A stretch of 64,000 bases of DNA from NCBI GenBank assembly GCA_019455325.1, contig JACFMQ010000013.1, forward strand, positions 1 to 64,000. The letters are read 5' to 3'. The notes under the pieces were generated by a model. It ran no database searches. It saw nothing but the letters and a program-made list of their open reading frames with translations, and was not told the DNA's origin. This DNA is from Rhodocyclaceae bacterium (GTDB lineage Bacteria > Pseudomonadota > Gammaproteobacteria > Burkholderiales > Rhodocyclaceae). Of the stretch, positions 1 to 7,610 are shown piece by piece; position 1 is the first letter of the stretch; each line of letters begins with the position of its first letter. Position numbers and translations under genes: made by a program.

Positions 1-55
1 AAACGCCCGCACAGCAGTTTTATCAAGCTGTTGCATCGACCGGTTGAATCCGCAA

Positions 56-2557
56 TCAATAGCTGGCGCGCAGCGTCAGCATGAGGTTGCGTGGTTCGCC
101 GTACCAGTTGCCATAGTCGGTCGTGCCGACCACCTGGTAATAACGCTTGTCGAACAGGTTGTTGATGTTGAGCGCGGCGGACCAGTGCTGGTCGAAACGG
201 TATTCGGCGAAGAGGTTCACCAGTGCCCGTCCGGATTCGGTGAATTTGTAGGGCGTGGACGGCCCGTCGTACAAACCGGAAGCCGGATTGAAGGTGCGGG
301 TGGTGCCGCTGACGAAAGTCTTGCTCTGCGCGGTCAGGCCGCCGCCGACCTTCAGGCTCGCAAGCGCGCCGCTCAGTCGGTAGCTGGTCCACAGCTTGAA
401 CAGGTGCTTCGGCGTGGTGGTGCTGAAGACAATCCTGCTGTTCTCGTCTTCGTTGTCGTTGTAGGTGTAGCCGGCGGCAAGCTGCCAGCCGGGCAGGATC
501 TCGCCGCTCAGTTCAGTTTCGATGCCCTGGCTGGTTTGATGGCCCGAATCCAGGTAGCAGCAACTGCTTCCCAGATCGCCCGGCGTATTTGGATAAGTCG
601 GGTCGCGCATCGCCGTTCCCTTGCGGTTGATCTTGTACAGAGCCAGCGCGGTGTTCAACCTGCCGCCGAAGAGTTCTCCCTTGAGGCCGATCTCGCGGGT
701 TTGTCCCGTGATCGGATCGAGCGGAGTGCCGGGCAGCGGCGCCTTGAGGCTGCTTGCCTGGGACTGATAGGTTTCCGCGATGCTGGCGTAGATCGACCAT
801 TGATCGTTCAGATCGTAGATCGAGCCGACATAGGGCGTGAAGGCACGGTCTTCCTTGAAATAGGTTCTTGAGGAAGACAGGGGATTGCGCAAATCGCTTT
901 CGTACCAGCTCAGCCGGCCGCCGAGAATGATCGTGAGCGGCTCCGCGACCTGGGCCGCTAGCGACCCGTACAACCCCTTCTGCTTTATTGTCCGATTCCG
1001 GTCCATCAGCCGCACCGTGTAGGGGTCGGCGGAGCCGTAGCGTTCCGGATCGAAGGCAAAGATGTCCGGCACGGTGATGCGGCTGTTGCGCCGGTTGGCA
1101 TCGAAGGCGACGTCGAAGTGGCTGACATTCGCACCCGCCGTCAGACGGTGTTCGCCGCCGAGCATGTTGAACCTGCCTTTCAGCACGACATCCAGCGCTT
1201 TCTGAGTCTCTTCGTAATGGTATGAGGCTCCGCCCCAGCCGCTGGCAAAACCGGCGCCCGTGATCGGATCGATTGCCCCGGAAAAAAGATGGTCCAGGCG
1301 ATAGCTGTCGGTATGGGTACGCGATACCTCGACGCCCAAGGACCAATCCTTGCCAATCGCCTGATCGACACGGGCGAAGATCGAATTGCGCTTCCTCAGC
1401 GTATTGTCATCGACGGAGTTGCCAAAGAAGCTGCGCGGCAGGCGCAGATCGTCGCCATTGCTGTAGCGTGGAATGCCGAAACTCCAGTATGTCGCGTCAT
1501 GGCGATTGTGGTGGGCGCCGAAGGTCAGCATGGTGCTGTCGCTTACGTCGGCCTCGACGATGCCGTAGAACACCTGCTTGTCGCTCTTGGCGTGGTCGTA
1601 GAAGAATTCGCGGTCTTCATAAGCGCCGACGAAGCGTCCCCGCACCCGGCCATCCGACGCCAACGGGCCGCTCACATCGACCTCGGTACGGTAGTTGTTC
1701 CAGCGCCCCGCCGAGAGCAGGCCCTTGACCTGGAATTCATGGGTAGGTTTCTTGCGTACCAGGTTGATGGCCCCACCGGGGTTGCCCGAGTTGCCGTACA
1801 GCGCATCCGAGCCGCGCAATACTTCGACGCTGTCGTACAGTGCCATGTCGATCTGTTCGGTTACCCACCCTTCCGAGAGCGAACTATTGCCGTCGATCTG
1901 GAAGCTGCCGATTTGGAAACCACGCGAATAGAAGTAGGAGCGCGAGGTATCGTAAAGCTGATGTACGACGCCAGGCGTCTGCTCCATGACGGATTCAAGC
2001 GTGTTCAGCCCCTGATCCTGTATCCGTTGAGCAGTCATCACCGTGATGGACTGAGGCGTTTCGCGCAGGCGCTGACCCTTGCCGTAGGTGGAACTGCTGG
2101 TGGCGTAAGAGCCGCTTCCTTCGGTAACGCCGATCCGCTCGGCCGCTGCCGTCACCGTCACCGGCGCGAGCGCCGCTTCCCCGGAAATCGTCCCCGGCTT
2201 CAGGGTAAACACCCCGGGCCGTGATACCTGTGCCACCACGCCGGTCCCCGTCAGCAGACGCGCCAGCGCTTCGCGTGGGGTATAGCTGCCATTGACCGCC
2301 GGTGCCCGCAACCCGGCGACCGTCGCCTCGTCGAACAGCACCTGGGTCTTCGATTGCTGCGTGAAAATTCGTAAGGCGCTGTCCAGCGGCTGCGCTGGAA
2401 TGCTGAATTCGACCCGTGCTTCCTGCGCTCCTGCTGGCGCTGCCATCACCACAAGCGCCGATGCCACCATCAGTGAAACCGCCGTCGGCTGAAAGACCGC
2501 CGCACAACCGCGAAAATGCGCGGCCAACAGCCGCCCCCTGAGTTCGTTTGTTCGCAT
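56..2557 (-). CDS. TonB-dependent siderophore receptor with N-terminal signalling (STN) domain
   Basis: 833 residues, full length for a transducing outer-membrane receptor of the FpvA/FecA/FoxA type. A signal peptide ends near AGAQ (about residue 45). Residues about 50-118 form the STN domain that contacts a periplasmic FecR-type anti-sigma factor. A plug domain follows (RETPQSITVMTAQRI, then EVLRGSDALYGNSGNPGGAINLV) and a beta-barrel that ends in an aromatic residue (RASY). The ATG at 2557 has GGAG about ten bases upstream. It would import a ferric siderophore using TonB energy and report ligand binding inward. The FecI- and FecR-type genes at 4197-5800 on the same strand are its likely signalling partners, although an unrelated gene and a MITE now lie between. 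The siderophore cannot be told from the sequence. Confidence 0.93.
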   Translation of the reverse strand: MRTNELRGRLLAAHFRGCAAVFQPTAVSLMVASALVVMAAPAGAQEARVEFSIPAQPLDSALRIFTQQSKTQVLFDEATVAGLRAPAVNGSYTPREALARLLTGTGVVAQVSRPGVFTLKPGTISGEAALAPVTVTAAAERIGVTEGSGSYATSSSTYGKGQRLRETPQSITVMTAQRIQDQGLNTLESVMEQTPGVVHQLYDTSRSYFYSRGFQIGSFQIDGNSSLSEGWVTEQIDMALYDSVEVLRGSDALYGNSGNPGGAINLVRKKPTHEFQVKGLLSAGRWNNYRTEVDVSGPLASDGRVRGRFVGAYEDREFFYDHAKSDKQVFYGIVEADVSDSTMLTFGAHHNRHDATYWSFGIPRYSNGDDLRLPRSFFGNSVDDNTLRKRNSIFARVDQAIGKDWSLGVEVSRTHTDSYRLDHLFSGAIDPITGAGFASGWGGASYHYEETQKALDVVLKGRFNMLGGEHRLTAGANVSHFDVAFDANRRNSRITVPDIFAFDPERYGSADPYTVRLMDRNRTIKQKGLYGSLAAQVAEPLTIILGGRLSWYESDLRNPLSSSRTYFKEDRAFTPYVGSIYDLNDQWSIYASIAETYQSQASSLKAPLPGTPLDPITGQTREIGLKGELFGGRLNTALALYKINRKGTAMRDPTYPNTPGDLGSSCCYLDSGHQTSQGIETELSGEILPGWQLAAGYTYNDNEDENSRIVFSTTTPKHLFKLWTSYRLSGALASLKVGGGLTAQSKTFVSGTTRTFNPASGLYDGPSTPYKFTESGRALVNLFAEYRFDQHWSAALNINNLFDKRYYQVVGTTDYGNWYGEPRNLMLTLRASY

Positions 2558-2923
2558 TGCCAGCCACTCCGTTCGACACCAAGATAAAGCGCGATCCCCG
2601 TCGCGCCCCGAATGCGCGCCATGCAGACATGGCGCACCGCGTAAGCGGCCGGTGGCTAGGCCGGGATTGCCCCGGCACGTGGCTGGCAGCCGTCAGGCCC
2701 GGGAAATCCGGGCACTGATAGCTAGAACGGGATTTTTAGGGAAGTGGGAACCTTGGCGGCGGAGAATTGTTGGATGGGGTAAGTGGGTTGTCAAGATAGG
2801 TTCGTCTCGGGAGGGGCTATTGACTCAGTCAAGCGCTACTTGTGCATCAAACGCAAGCGTGTTACCTGAGGTGGCGATTCGCGAATGAATCTGCTGGGAA
2901 TAAAGTATTTATAATAGCCGAGT
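2558..2923. other. Intergenic region with two GC hairpins grading into AT-rich DNA
   Basis: A 366-base gap with no gene I can support. The half next to the receptor gene is GC-rich and contains two short hairpins, GCCGGG/CCCGGC at 2660-2676 and GCCCGG/CCGGGC at 2697-2713, which would lie in the receptor promoter or leader. From about 2730 the composition becomes AT-rich and matches the foreign gene that follows. A TATAAT hexamer is present at 2910-2915. No clear Fur box was found. Confidence 0.5.
2910..2915 (+). promoter_or_regulatory. Candidate -10 box of the foreign membrane-protein gene
   Basis: TATAAT, ending eight bases before the GTG at 2924. No convincing -35 hexamer and no Shine-Dalgarno sequence are seen, so the transcript could be leaderless. 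Confidence 0.4.
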
Positions 2924-3952
2924 GTGAAGTCTTGGCTCATTGAGATTGCTGGGTTAATAATATGGGTTGGTTTTTTTGGGCCGATATGCAGGAGCGGTCT
3001 TGCCTTATCGGTCGCCTGGGAGGGGGGTCAATTGCTTATCAAGAGTAATATATTAATTGAGAATATTGTAAAGGCTTCTTATCCATCCTCTTTGGGCATC
3101 GGATTTGGGCTTATATTTTATTATTGCTGGAGTGTTGGCTATATGCCGGCGGGGGTGTCGCTTGGGGATTCGTTGGTGGCTTTTTTTGTTGTGGCAATCG
3201 CTTATTTTTTTTATTTTACGTTGGCGATGCTTGTGTTCTACTTGTCGCTGCCGACAATTTGGCTGTCTAAGGTTGTATCGGGCTTTATTGCTAAAATACT
3301 TAGGCGCCTGCCGTTAAGTAAGCGGAAAACCATTCGCCGAAGAAGCGTAGGTACTATAGCCCAAAGCCCATCGCGCCTTCTGTGTATTGCTGTTTATCTC
3401 GTTGTGTTGTTGTTTTTGCTAATGAGTAAAGATAATATAACCAGAATATCTCATGAGCTTTGGTTTGATGTGCTGATTTTGTGCATCTCAATCCCTTGTA
3501 TTAGATTGTGCTGGAAAGGTATTTTGAGAGCGAATTTCGTTTCATACATGATTCATGGCCACATGCACATACTTATTATGCTCTCCGCATTTTTTCTAAT
3601 GTTCTTTCTGACCTCTAGGTATTATTTGACAGAGGGGATTATGAGGATGGCCGGAATAAGAAAAGACAACGTATCAATTATGTTTGATGATGCGCGCTAT
3701 AAGTTTGTTAGGCGCTCAATTTTGGGCTATGAAGGGGAGGAAAATGTCGGCGCTTATGTGATCAGAGGTCCACATGATTGCGGGCGAGAAAAATATGGCT
3801 ATCTGATTCCGCAAAAAAATTCCCCGCTGGCGGCAAATATAATATTTTCCGGCATGGGCTCAAATTACCTGATTGAAATAAGTGATTGTAGATTTCTCAT
3901 TCCAATAGGTGAGGTGATGATTGCCTATGCGGCCAAAACCAAAAAATTTTAA
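2924..3952 (+). CDS. AT-rich multi-pass membrane protein, unknown function
   Basis: 342 residues, GTG start. I do not recognise the family. About six hydrophobic segments are visible in the first 230 residues (around 5-30, 48-68, 75-105, 150-168, 180-198 and 211-235), followed by a soluble tail of about 105 residues. The tail contains DNVSIMFDDARYKF and a glycine-rich stretch near the end. A short basic patch (SKRKTIRRRS) lies near residue 130. Base composition and codon use (many TTT, ATA and AAT codons) differ sharply from every neighbour, which points to horizontal acquisition. It runs opposite to the fec-type genes on both sides and is followed by a MITE. It may be a cargo gene or an exclusion/immunity-type membrane protein, but nothing in the sequence fixes a role. 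Confidence 0.75.
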   Translation: MKSWLIEIAGLIIWVGFFGPICRSGLALSVAWEGGQLLIKSNILIENIVKASYPSSLGIGFGLIFYYCWSVGYMPAGVSLGDSLVAFFVVAIAYFFYFTLAMLVFYLSLPTIWLSKVVSGFIAKILRRLPLSKRKTIRRRSVGTIAQSPSRLLCIAVYLVVLLFLLMSKDNITRISHELWFDVLILCISIPCIRLCWKGILRANFVSYMIHGHMHILIMLSAFFLMFFLTSRYYLTEGIMRMAGIRKDNVSIMFDDARYKFVRRSILGYEGEENVGAYVIRGPHDCGREKYGYLIPQKNSPLAANIIFSGMGSNYLIEISDCRFLIPIGEVMIAYAAKTKKF

Positions 3953-4033
3953 ATGGGGTTTCTTGCTGGAATGGCGCCTTTGAAATAGTCGCCTTGGATA
4001 TTCAGTGTGGCGAGATTTGACCGCGCAATTCTC

Positions 4034-4140
4034 CTAGGGAACCTCTGCATAATGCGAATTTCTCGACACGCAGACTCCGCAAGCCACTGAATTAAAATGG
4101 GCTGCTTTCGAGGCTTTTGATTTATGCAGAGGATCCCTAG
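4034..4140. mobile_element. MITE-like element flanked by CTAG target duplication
   Basis: A 99-base element (4038-4136) with terminal inverted repeats GGAACCTCTGCATAA (4038-4052) and TTATGCAGAGGATCC (4122-4136), matching at 14 of 15 positions. It is flanked on both sides by CTAG (4034-4037 and 4137-4140). A four-base CTAG duplication fits the YTAR target preference known for IS5-group elements. No reading frame is inside, so it would need a transposase supplied in trans. It lies directly downstream of the AT-rich foreign gene. Confidence 0.75.
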
Positions 4141-4196
4141 CAGAAGCCCATTGACCGGATTGGGTAGAGCTGCAATCTGGAAGGCTGGATAGGTGT

Positions 4197-5222
4197 TTAG
4201 CGCCCGGCTACCAAGTACCCGCCATCTTCCCGCCGCAGCACCCGTACCGGCAACAAATCGGGCAGCGATTCCAGAAACGATTCCGGCGCCTGGGTAGCGG
4301 CGTAGCCGGAGACGCGCAGGTCGGCGATGCCGCTGCCTTGCAGGGTGACAGAACGGCCGAGGTAGCGGCCGAGTTCTTCGGCCACTTCGGCGAGCCGGGC
4401 GCGGCGGAAGACCAATTGCCCGCCGCGCCAGTCGCCGATGGTGTCGGCGGCGGCTTCGATGGTCTGGTAGCGGCGGCTGTCCGGATCGAGGATGAGCCCC
4501 TGCCGGGCGGTCAGCAGCACCGGGTTCTGGCGGGCGGCCTTGTCGGCGCGCACCTCGACCTTGCCTTCGAGCACCTTGACGACCAGCCTGGGCGGCGCGG
4601 CGCGGACGTTGAAGGCGGTGCCGACGACACGCACTTCGCTGTTGCCCGCGAGCACGGTGAACGGCCGCTCCGGCCCCGGCTCGACGTGGAAGAAGGCTTC
4701 GCCCTGCGTCAGCAGCACTTCGCGGCGGCGCGGGTAGTAGCGCACCTGCAGGCGGCTGTCCATGTTGAGGACGATGCTGGAGCCGTCGGGCAGTTCGAGT
4801 CGTTCGGTCTGGCCGTGGGCGGTGGCGAGTTCGGCGCTGTAGCGGGGAACGTTGTCCCAGGCGAACCAGCCGCCGACGATCAGCACGACGCAGGCGGCAA
4901 CCACGGCCGGCGCGGGGAGGGCGCCGAACAGTCGGGCGAGCGGGCCGGGGCGGCGGTGTCCAGTACGGGGTAGCGGAGCGTCGACCGGTGCGCGTGGCGG
5001 CCGCGCGGGCGCGGCATCGGCGGCCAGCGCCGGGCGCGGCACGTGGGCGAAGTCGTCCCAGGTGCGGGCGAGGCCGGCATAGGTTTCGCGGTGCGCCGGA
5101 TCAGCGGCCAGCCAGCGCTCGAAGTCGGCCTCGTCGGCCGGCGTCCAGCGTTCGTCGCGGCGGCGGAGGAACCAGTCGGCGGCCGTTTCGTGGAGTTCGA
5201 CGGTCGAGGGAGGCTGCGTCAT
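4197..5222 (-). CDS. FecR-type anti-sigma factor / sigma regulator
   Basis: 341 residues. The N-terminal cytoplasmic domain (ADWFLRRRDERWTPADEADFERWL) is the sigma-binding FecR/DUF4880 segment. One transmembrane helix lies around residues 105-127 (APAVVAACVVLIVGGWFAW). The periplasmic FecR domain follows (LELPDGSSIVLNMDSRLQVRYYP, GEAFFHV), and the tail resembles an STN-like fold (FRRARLAEVAEELGRYLG). In this family the protein holds the partner sigma factor until the receptor's signalling domain binds its periplasmic part. Its ATG overlaps the sigma-factor TGA in an ATGA, so the two are translationally coupled. The natural receptor partner is at 56-2557. Confidence 0.92.
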   Translation of the reverse strand: MTQPPSTVELHETAADWFLRRRDERWTPADEADFERWLAADPAHRETYAGLARTWDDFAHVPRPALAADAAPARPPRAPVDAPLPRTGHRRPGPLARLFGALPAPAVVAACVVLIVGGWFAWDNVPRYSAELATAHGQTERLELPDGSSIVLNMDSRLQVRYYPRRREVLLTQGEAFFHVEPGPERPFTVLAGNSEVRVVGTAFNVRAAPPRLVVKVLEGKVEVRADKAARQNPVLLTARQGLILDPDSRRYQTIEAAADTIGDWRGGQLVFRRARLAEVAEELGRYLGRSVTLQGSGIADLRVSGYAATQAPESFLESLPDLLPVRVLRREDGGYLVAGR

Positions 5223-5800
5223 GAGTCGTCGGCCGCGGCGCGGGGGCGCAGGCGCTGCATCTGTTCGAGGCTGGCATATTGAACGCGAATCTCACAATAG
5301 GCAAAGGCGCGCGCCAGGTGCTTGACCACCATGCGCCGGGAGATGTCCATGCGTTCGGCCACCTCGTCCTGGGTCAGTCCGTCGAAGCGGTGCAGCACGA
5401 AGGCTTCGCGTTGGCGCTCGGGCAGTTCGTCGAGCGCCTGCCGCAGGCGTTCCAGGCGCTGGCGCTGTTCGGTGCGCGCACAGGGGCAGTCGGCGTCGCT
5501 GCCGACGTCGGCCGCCTGCGTTTCGCAGTCGTCGAAGGGAACGAGCTCGACCTGCTGGCGCGCCGGCCCGTTCCGCCAGAGGTCGTGCGACAGGTTGCGG
5601 GCGATGCGTTGCAGGTAGGGGCCCTGTTCGTCCAGCGGCAGTGTCTTGCCGGCGGCGGCGAGGCGGACGAAGGATTCCTGCGCCAGATCCTCGGCATCAT
5701 CGCGGTTGCCCAGCCGCCGGAACAGCGCGCGCAGCAGCTTCGGCCGCCAGTGGGCGAAGGCGGCGGCGAGGTCGCCCGGCGAATCGGCGCGGTCGCTCAT
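5219..5800 (-). CDS. FecI-type ECF sigma factor
   Basis: 193 residues from the ATG at 5800. Sigma region 2 (RPKLLRALFRRLGNRDDAEDLAQESFVRL) occupies about residues 17-45, and region 4 with its helix-turn-helix (LPERQREAFVLHRFDGLTQ, then EVAERMDISRRMVVKHL) about 125-170. The frame is open far upstream, but the sigma domain starts here and earlier codons do not resemble the family. Coupled to the FecR-type gene by an ATGA overlap. It should direct transcription of the siderophore receptor at 56-2557. A Fur-box-like palindrome 158 bases upstream suggests iron repression. Confidence 0.93.
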   Translation of the reverse strand: MSDRADSPGDLAAAFAHWRPKLLRALFRRLGNRDDAEDLAQESFVRLAAAGKTLPLDEQGPYLQRIARNLSHDLWRNGPARQQVELVPFDDCETQAADVGSDADCPCARTEQRQRLERLRQALDELPERQREAFVLHRFDGLTQDEVAERMDISRRMVVKHLARAFAYCEIRVQYASLEQMQRLRPRAAADDS

Positions 5801-5957
5801 CCGCCGCTCCTGCCGACGGCGAACGTTCGCCGCGCGCCGAGGGGGCGGCGGAGATGCGGCAGGGTCGGTACGAAAGAGACGGGGCGCAAGGCGATATCGG
5901 GCGGCAGGGAGACAAGTCGCAAGCGGGCACGATCCCGATACGCTTGTGCTGATCATC

Positions 5958-5978
5958 AAATGCGAATGACTCGCATTT
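5958..5978. promoter_or_regulatory. Fur-box-like palindrome upstream of the ECF sigma gene
   Basis: AAATGCGA and TCGCATTT form a perfect inverted repeat around ATGAC. The layout resembles the known Fur site TGAGAAT-N-ATTCTCA, with one symmetric A-to-C change. It lies in the promoter region of an iron-signalling operon, as expected for ferric-iron control. Confidence 0.6.
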
Positions 5979-6038
5979 TTCCATAAGCAGCCCCGCCGGC
6001 CAAGGCCCGGCGCAGCAGGCCGGCCGGCGACGGACGTG

Positions 6039-6062
6039 AAAAACGGGGCCGTGGCCCCGTTT
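6039..6062 (-). terminator. Intrinsic terminator downstream of the MaoC hydratase
   Basis: Perfect ten-base stem AAACGGGGCC / GGCCCCGTTT with a two-base loop. Read on the minus strand the stem ends in a run of T, 35 bases after the hydratase stop codon. Confidence 0.75.
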
Positions 6063-6096
6063 CCTGCGTTGCCGCGCAACGGCGGCGGCGCGCTGC

Positions 6097-6528
6097 TCAG
6101 CCCTTGGCCGACGTGCAGTACATCGTCGATTCGCCCTCGATCACCGGTTTGCCGTTCACCGTGCACACCGCGTCGAGAATGCAGCGCTTCTTCTCGGGGA
6201 TCACCTCGCGCACGGTCACCGTCGCCGTCACCGTGTCGCCGATGCGCACCGGCGCCTTGAACTTCAGCGTCTGCCCGAGGTAGATGGTGCCCGGCCCCGG
6301 CAGCTTGTTCGCCAGCACCGCCGAGATGAAGCTCGCCGACAGCATGCCGTGCGCGATGCGGCCGCCGAACTGCGTGTCCTTGGCGTATTCCTCGTTGAGG
6401 TGCGCCGGGTTTATGTCCGTCGACACGCCGGCAAACATCAGGATGTCCGCCTCGGTCACGGTCTTGCTCACGCTTGCCGTCATGCCCGGCTGCAGTTCCT
6501 CGACGTCGTAGCCACCTGCCTTGTTCAT
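6097..6528 (-). CDS. MaoC-family (R)-specific enoyl-CoA hydratase, PhaJ-like
   Basis: 143 residues, hot-dog fold. The hydratase-2 signature D-x-N-P-x-H is present (STDINPAHLNEEYAKDTQFG, then GRIAHGML), giving the catalytic Asp and His. Members add water to trans-2-enoyl-CoA to give (R)-3-hydroxyacyl-CoA, feeding polyhydroxyalkanoate synthesis or other CoA pathways. The ATG at 6528 is chosen because AAGGAGA lies about eight bases upstream; the open frame extends a further 23 codons with no better signal. Divergent from the dienelactone hydrolase gene, and followed by a terminator, so it is probably monocistronic. Confidence 0.88.
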   Translation of the reverse strand: MNKAGGYDVEELQPGMTASVSKTVTEADILMFAGVSTDINPAHLNEEYAKDTQFGGRIAHGMLSASFISAVLANKLPGPGTIYLGQTLKFKAPVRIGDTVTATVTVREVIPEKKRCILDAVCTVNGKPVIEGESTMYCTSAKG

Positions 6529-6608
6529 GAACCGATCTCCTTCGTTCTTGTCCGAACTGCGTAGCATACCCGCAGTTCGACCCGGACGACTCGACAAGGA
6601 GACCCGCG

Positions 6609-7511
6609 ATGAACCAGGAAAACGCCCGGCAAGCCGCCCTCGAAGTGGACAGCCTTTCCCCCGCCCTCGCCGTCGACCGCCGCGGCTTTCTCGTCGCCAG
6701 CCTCGGCGCCGGCTTCGCGCTTGCCGTGCAGCCGGTGATGGCGCAGACGGCGATCACGACGCCGGCCGACGGGCTCACCGCCGGCGAGGTGGCGATCCCG
6801 GCGCCCGGCGGCCAGATGCCTGCCTATCGCGCGCAGCCGGCCGGCGCCGGCGGGCTACCGACGATTCTCGTCGTGCAGGAGATCTTCGGCGTACACGAAT
6901 ACATCAAGGACATCTGCCGGCGGCTGGCTCGCCTCGGCTACCTCGCCATTGCCCCCGAGCTGTTCGCCCGCCAGGGCGACCCGCGCCAGTATTCGGCGAT
7001 CCCCGATCTCGTCGCCAACGTCGTCAGCAAGGTGCCGGACGCGCAGGTCATGGCCGACCTCGACGCCTGTGCCGCCTGGGCTGCCAAGAACGGCGGCGAC
7101 GCCTCGCGCCTGGGCATCACCGGCTTCTGCTGGGGTGGCCGCGTCACCTGGCTGTACGCCGCGCACAACCCGCGCCTCGCCGCCGGCGTCGCCTGGTACG
7201 GACGCCTGAGCTCGCCGATCACGGAAAACAACCCGAAGCACCCGCTCGACGTCGTCGAGATGCTGAAGGCGCCGGTGCTCGGCCTCTACGGCGGCGCCGA
7301 CCAGGGCATTCCGCTCGACACGGTGGAGAAGATGCGGGCCGGGCTCGGGCAGTCCGGCAGCGCCGCTGCCCGCGGTTCGGAAATCCACGTCTACGACGGC
7401 GCGCCGCACGCCTTCCACGCCGACTACCGGCCGAGCTACCGCAAGCCGGAGGCCGAGGACGGCTGGCGGCGCATGCTGGACTGGTTCAGGCAGCGGGGCC
7501 TCGGCGCCTGA
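6609..7511 (+). CDS. Dienelactone hydrolase family protein, exported
   Basis: 300 residues. A twin-arginine-like signal is present ([16 protein letters not shown], cleavage likely after VMA near residue 45). The alpha/beta-hydrolase core has the family nucleophile in GFCWGG, an Asp in YGGADQGIP and a His in [10 protein letters not shown], the Cys-Asp-His triad of carboxymethylenebutenolidases. Residues before the nucleophile include the family motif VQEIFG. It hydrolyses dienelactone-like or related ester/lactone substrates, here probably in the periplasm. ATG at 6609 with AAGGAGA upstream. The true substrate is unknown; no catechol-cleavage genes are nearby. Confidence 0.9.
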   Translation: MNQENARQAALEVDSLSPALAVDRRGFLVASLGAGFALAVQPVMAQTAITTPADGLTAGEVAIPAPGGQMPAYRAQPAGAGGLPTILVVQEIFGVHEYIKDICRRLARLGYLAIAPELFARQGDPRQYSAIPDLVANVVSKVPDAQVMADLDACAAWAAKNGGDASRLGITGFCWGGRVTWLYAAHNPRLAAGVAWYGRLSSPITENNPKHPLDVVEMLKAPVLGLYGGADQGIPLDTVEKMRAGLGQSGSAAARGSEIHVYDGAPHAFHADYRPSYRKPEAEDGWRRMLDWFRQRGLGA

Positions 7512-7570
7512 GCGCCGCCGCTTCTGCTCTGGCGGCCGGGTAGCCCCCGCCGTAACCGGTCGGAAGTTAA

Positions 7571-7610
7571 GCGCGTAAATTTACACGCCGTGGCGTGTAA
7601 ATTACCGCTT
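7571..7610. repeat. Long palindrome over the end of the AlbA_2 gene
   Basis: AATTTACACGCC (7578-7589) and GGCGTGTAAATT (7592-7603) form a perfect 12-base inverted repeat with a GT centre. A further outer pair CGGAAG (7561-7566) / CTTCCG (7608-7613) encloses it. It overlaps the stop codon of the minus-strand gene and separates two convergent genes, so it may be a terminator, but there is no T-tract. Confidence 0.6.
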
